Source: JAPLNB01 sp964451955 (lineage in GTDB: Bacteria > Planctomycetota > Phycisphaerae > Tepidisphaerales > Tepidisphaeraceae). Taken from it: a stretch of DNA of 64,000 nucleotides. The notes below the pieces were generated by a model. It saw only the letters and a list, made by a program, of their open reading frames with translations, searched no databases and was not told where the DNA came from. Below, piece by piece: positions 62,573 to 64,000 of the stretch. Positions within the stretch are counted from its first letter, which is position 1; every line of letters begins with the position of its first letter. A program made the translations under genes and the position numbers. Where the stretch lies: NCBI GenBank assembly GCA_964451955.1, contig CAYVKG010000012.1:1-64000 (forward strand), in the 5' to 3' direction.

Positions 62573-63382
62573 ATGGAACACCCCCCGGTTCTCGACTACC
62601 AACCCATCCCGCCCCGAGGCGCGCGGTCCGCCAGACTTGCTCGCGGAACCATGCTCACGCTGACAGTCATCTCCATTCTCGTAGCCGCCGTCTTGACCTT
62701 CAACCCGATCTGGCCGGCACTCGAAGTGCTCGGCGGGGGCGCGATCGGTACCCCGGCTTCGCCCGTGAATACCGTCATGATCAGTCGCAACGACGCCTCT
62801 CGCGTCGCCTACCTTCCGCGAGCGGCGGCGTACTTCTCAATCTTCCTGTTCAGCCAATGGCTCTTCCTCATGCCCAGAGGACAATGGCGCGTCGAACTGG
62901 CTAGCGACCGGCCCCCCTCCAGGCGAAGCGCCGCCGCCGCCGGACTCATCGGAATGATCCTCAGCATCGGCCTGATCGCAACCCTCATGGAACTGCCCGA
63001 CTGGTGGCTCCAGGCAACCACCGAAAAAGGCCTCGAAACTCCCCAACGCTTCGGCATCGTCTGGATCGTCATGGCGGTCTTGTGGGCCGCCTGGGCCGCC
63101 GTCTTCTGGAGCTATCTCAAGAGCGCCGATCGATACACCGGCCTGAGAAGGGTCTTCCGATGGCTGCTGGCCGGCTCTATCATCGAGTTGCTTATTGCCG
63201 CGCCGGCCCACGCCTGGATCGTCAACCGCCGAGGCGAGGACTGCTACTGCGAACGCGGCACCTGGACCGGCGTCGCATTCGGGGTGACGGCGGCGCTCTG
63301 GCTCTTCGGCCCCGGTACCTTCCTGCTCTTCCTCAGGGAACGCCGCAGAAGAGAAACGCTCCTCCAGCATCGTGGCGATTAA
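62573..63382 (+). CDS. Polytopic membrane protein of unknown function
   Basis: A 269-aa protein from ATG 62573 (GAGG 8 nt upstream) with about six hydrophobic segments: TLTVISILVAAVLTF, YFSIFLFSQWLFLM, GLIGMILSIGLIATLM, FGIVWIVMAVLWAAWAAVFW, GSIIELLIAAPAHAWIV and GVAFGVTAALWLFGPGTFLLFL. A RGEDCYCERGTW loop with two Cys lies between the last helices, a feature of a small planctomycete membrane family, but I cannot name it. The charged C-terminus RERRRRETL fits a cytoplasmic end. Confidence 0.7.
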   Translation: MEHPPVLDYQPIPPRGARSARLARGTMLTLTVISILVAAVLTFNPIWPALEVLGGGAIGTPASPVNTVMISRNDASRVAYLPRAAAYFSIFLFSQWLFLMPRGQWRVELASDRPPSRRSAAAAGLIGMILSIGLIATLMELPDWWLQATTEKGLETPQRFGIVWIVMAVLWAAWAAVFWSYLKSADRYTGLRRVFRWLLAGSIIELLIAAPAHAWIVNRRGEDCYCERGTWTGVAFGVTAALWLFGPGTFLLFLRERRRRETLLQHRGD

Positions 63383-63470
63383 CCCAGACATCTCCCTCCC
63401 GAAAATGAACGCCACGCCACTCCCAAGACTCGCCCCCCAACACGTCCTCCACCGCATCGACAATGCTGTG

Positions 63471-64000
63471 CTAGCGGTGCCACGCCGGAGCATCCGCGCT
63501 CGTCGCCTCGTCAAACGTCGCCTTCCGCCGAAAATCCGCCGGCGCATAGTCCGGTTGCTTGGGGTCTGGATTCAGCCATTGCGGATGGTGCCGCCCAAAA
63601 TAGCTGCCGTAAAACTGGTAATTCGTATCCACCCACCGGCTTACCCTCATCAACTCCATCTTCGTCAGCATCTTCGAGTGGTCGTCCTTCGCATTCTTCG
63701 CATGCCCGGAATCTGTCAGCATCGCGATCAATGTGCTCCGAGAACAGCCCAGACTCCTCGGTCGCAGATAGCCTCCGTTGTAGTTCCCGCGATCTCCATC
63801 TGAGAATGACGTGAATTCCGGTATCAGCGGACCGGCCAACTCCTTCTTTGCCAACTCCTCATAAGACGTGTTGTAGAACAACGTCACCTCCCCAGTCAGT
63901 CTCAGTTTCCCGGCGGGATCCTTCTGGCCATGACACGAAACGCATTTCGCGTCCCAAATCGGCTGGATGTCCGTGGGATAATGAATCACCTGGCCTGCTC
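63471..64000 (-). CDS. CxxCH protein, HzsA-related domain (5' end outside window)
   Basis: C-terminal 176 residues of a minus-strand gene that stays open to the right edge; a GTG at 63989 is in frame, but coding potential (AGQVIHYPTDIQPIW) continues beyond it, so it is called partial. The motif CVSCHG (CxxCH) suggests one covalent heme, in the context DIQPIWDAKCVSCHG..G.L.L.GE. That context, and the following SYEELA..., resemble the middle domain shared with hydrazine synthase alpha-type proteins and common planctomycete cytochrome-like proteins. No evidence for hydrazine metabolism is implied. It ends facing the membrane protein gene, 88 nt away. Confidence 0.75.
   Translation of the reverse strand, partial: AGQVIHYPTDIQPIWDAKCVSCHGQKDPAGKLRLTGEVTLFYNTSYEELAKKELAGPLIPEFTSFSDGDRGNYNGGYLRPRSLGCSRSTLIAMLTDSGHAKNAKDDHSKMLTKMELMRVSRWVDTNYQFYGSYFGRHHPQWLNPDPKQPDYAPADFRRKATFDEATSADAPAWHR

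Overview
The window looks like a piece of a high-GC planctomycete chromosome, most likely class Phycisphaerae and possibly near Tepidisphaerales. The evidence is: two large secreted proteins ending in a dockerin-like tail (GDANLDG..ADDYF), one of them followed by a PEP-CTERM-type anchor; the planctomycete N-terminal 'LESRxF' export motif; a planctomycete-type pseudopilin with an FTLVELLVVI helix; Tat-exported Gfo/Idh/MocA and sugar-isomerase proteins; and an edge gene with a planctomycete-type CxxCH domain. The order-level placement is inference. Ten Ns at 49721-49730 show that this is a scaffold with an assembly gap.

Layout. 0.1-4.1 kb: a tightly overlapping cassette of GT39 (ArnT-like), PAP2 phosphatase and GT2 (ArnC-like), then a TIM-barrel isomerase; this resembles polyprenyl-phosphate-linked sugar transfer. 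4.1-6.1 kb: an NAD(P)-binding epimerase-like protein facing hemC. 6.2-10.8 kb: a YdbH-YnbE-YdbL-like envelope operon (predicted inter-membrane lipid transport bridge) with a coiled-coil secreted protein behind it. 10.9-15.3 kb: HNH nuclease, folC, and a two-gene membrane glycosyltransferase unit. 15.7-22.1 kb: topA, PhnP/RNase Z-like MBL hydrolase, methyltransferase, M20 amidohydrolase, and rex on the other strand. 22.3-29.1 kb: a secreted HEAT-like protein and a complete five-gene oppABCDF-type peptide transporter with overlapping genes. 29.2-32.1 kb: two multi-helix membrane proteins, a DUF2461 protein and a small anchored protein. 32.5-37.5 kb: giant beta-repeat exoprotein, pseudopilin, rpsR, HU. 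37.9-41.9 kb: amidohydrolase plus rhamnulokinase, divergent from a Tat-type oxidoreductase. 42.2-48.1 kb: coaE, rho, two lipoproteins (DUF5329, EEP hydrolase), class II aldolase, Tat-type isomerase. 48.3-53.2 kb: metzincin-like multidomain exoprotein split by the gap. 53.2-57.5 kb: a promoter-terminator unit that may be a small RNA or attenuator, pyrE, DEAD-box helicase, asd and a short MCP-like membrane protein. 57.9-64 kb: Ski2-like helicase, AGE-family lipoprotein and creatininase family protein, a membrane protein, and an edge gene with one CxxCH motif.

How it fits together. Housekeeping genes (hemC, folC, topA, rex, rpsR, HU, coaE, rho, pyrE, asd) are spread among envelope and sugar-handling genes. 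No phage, insertion sequence, CRISPR, tRNA or rRNA was recognised.

The points most worth following up are: the promoter/palindrome/terminator unit before pyrE; the YdbH-YnbE-YdbL operon outside Proteobacteria; -10-like elements placed 6-9 nt before start codons that lack a Shine-Dalgarno (possible leaderless mRNAs); an inverted repeat that fills the spacer of the creatininase-gene promoter; and an orientation-independent shift of the top strand from G-rich at the left to C-rich at the right, which would fit a replication terminus or other fork switch in or near the window.
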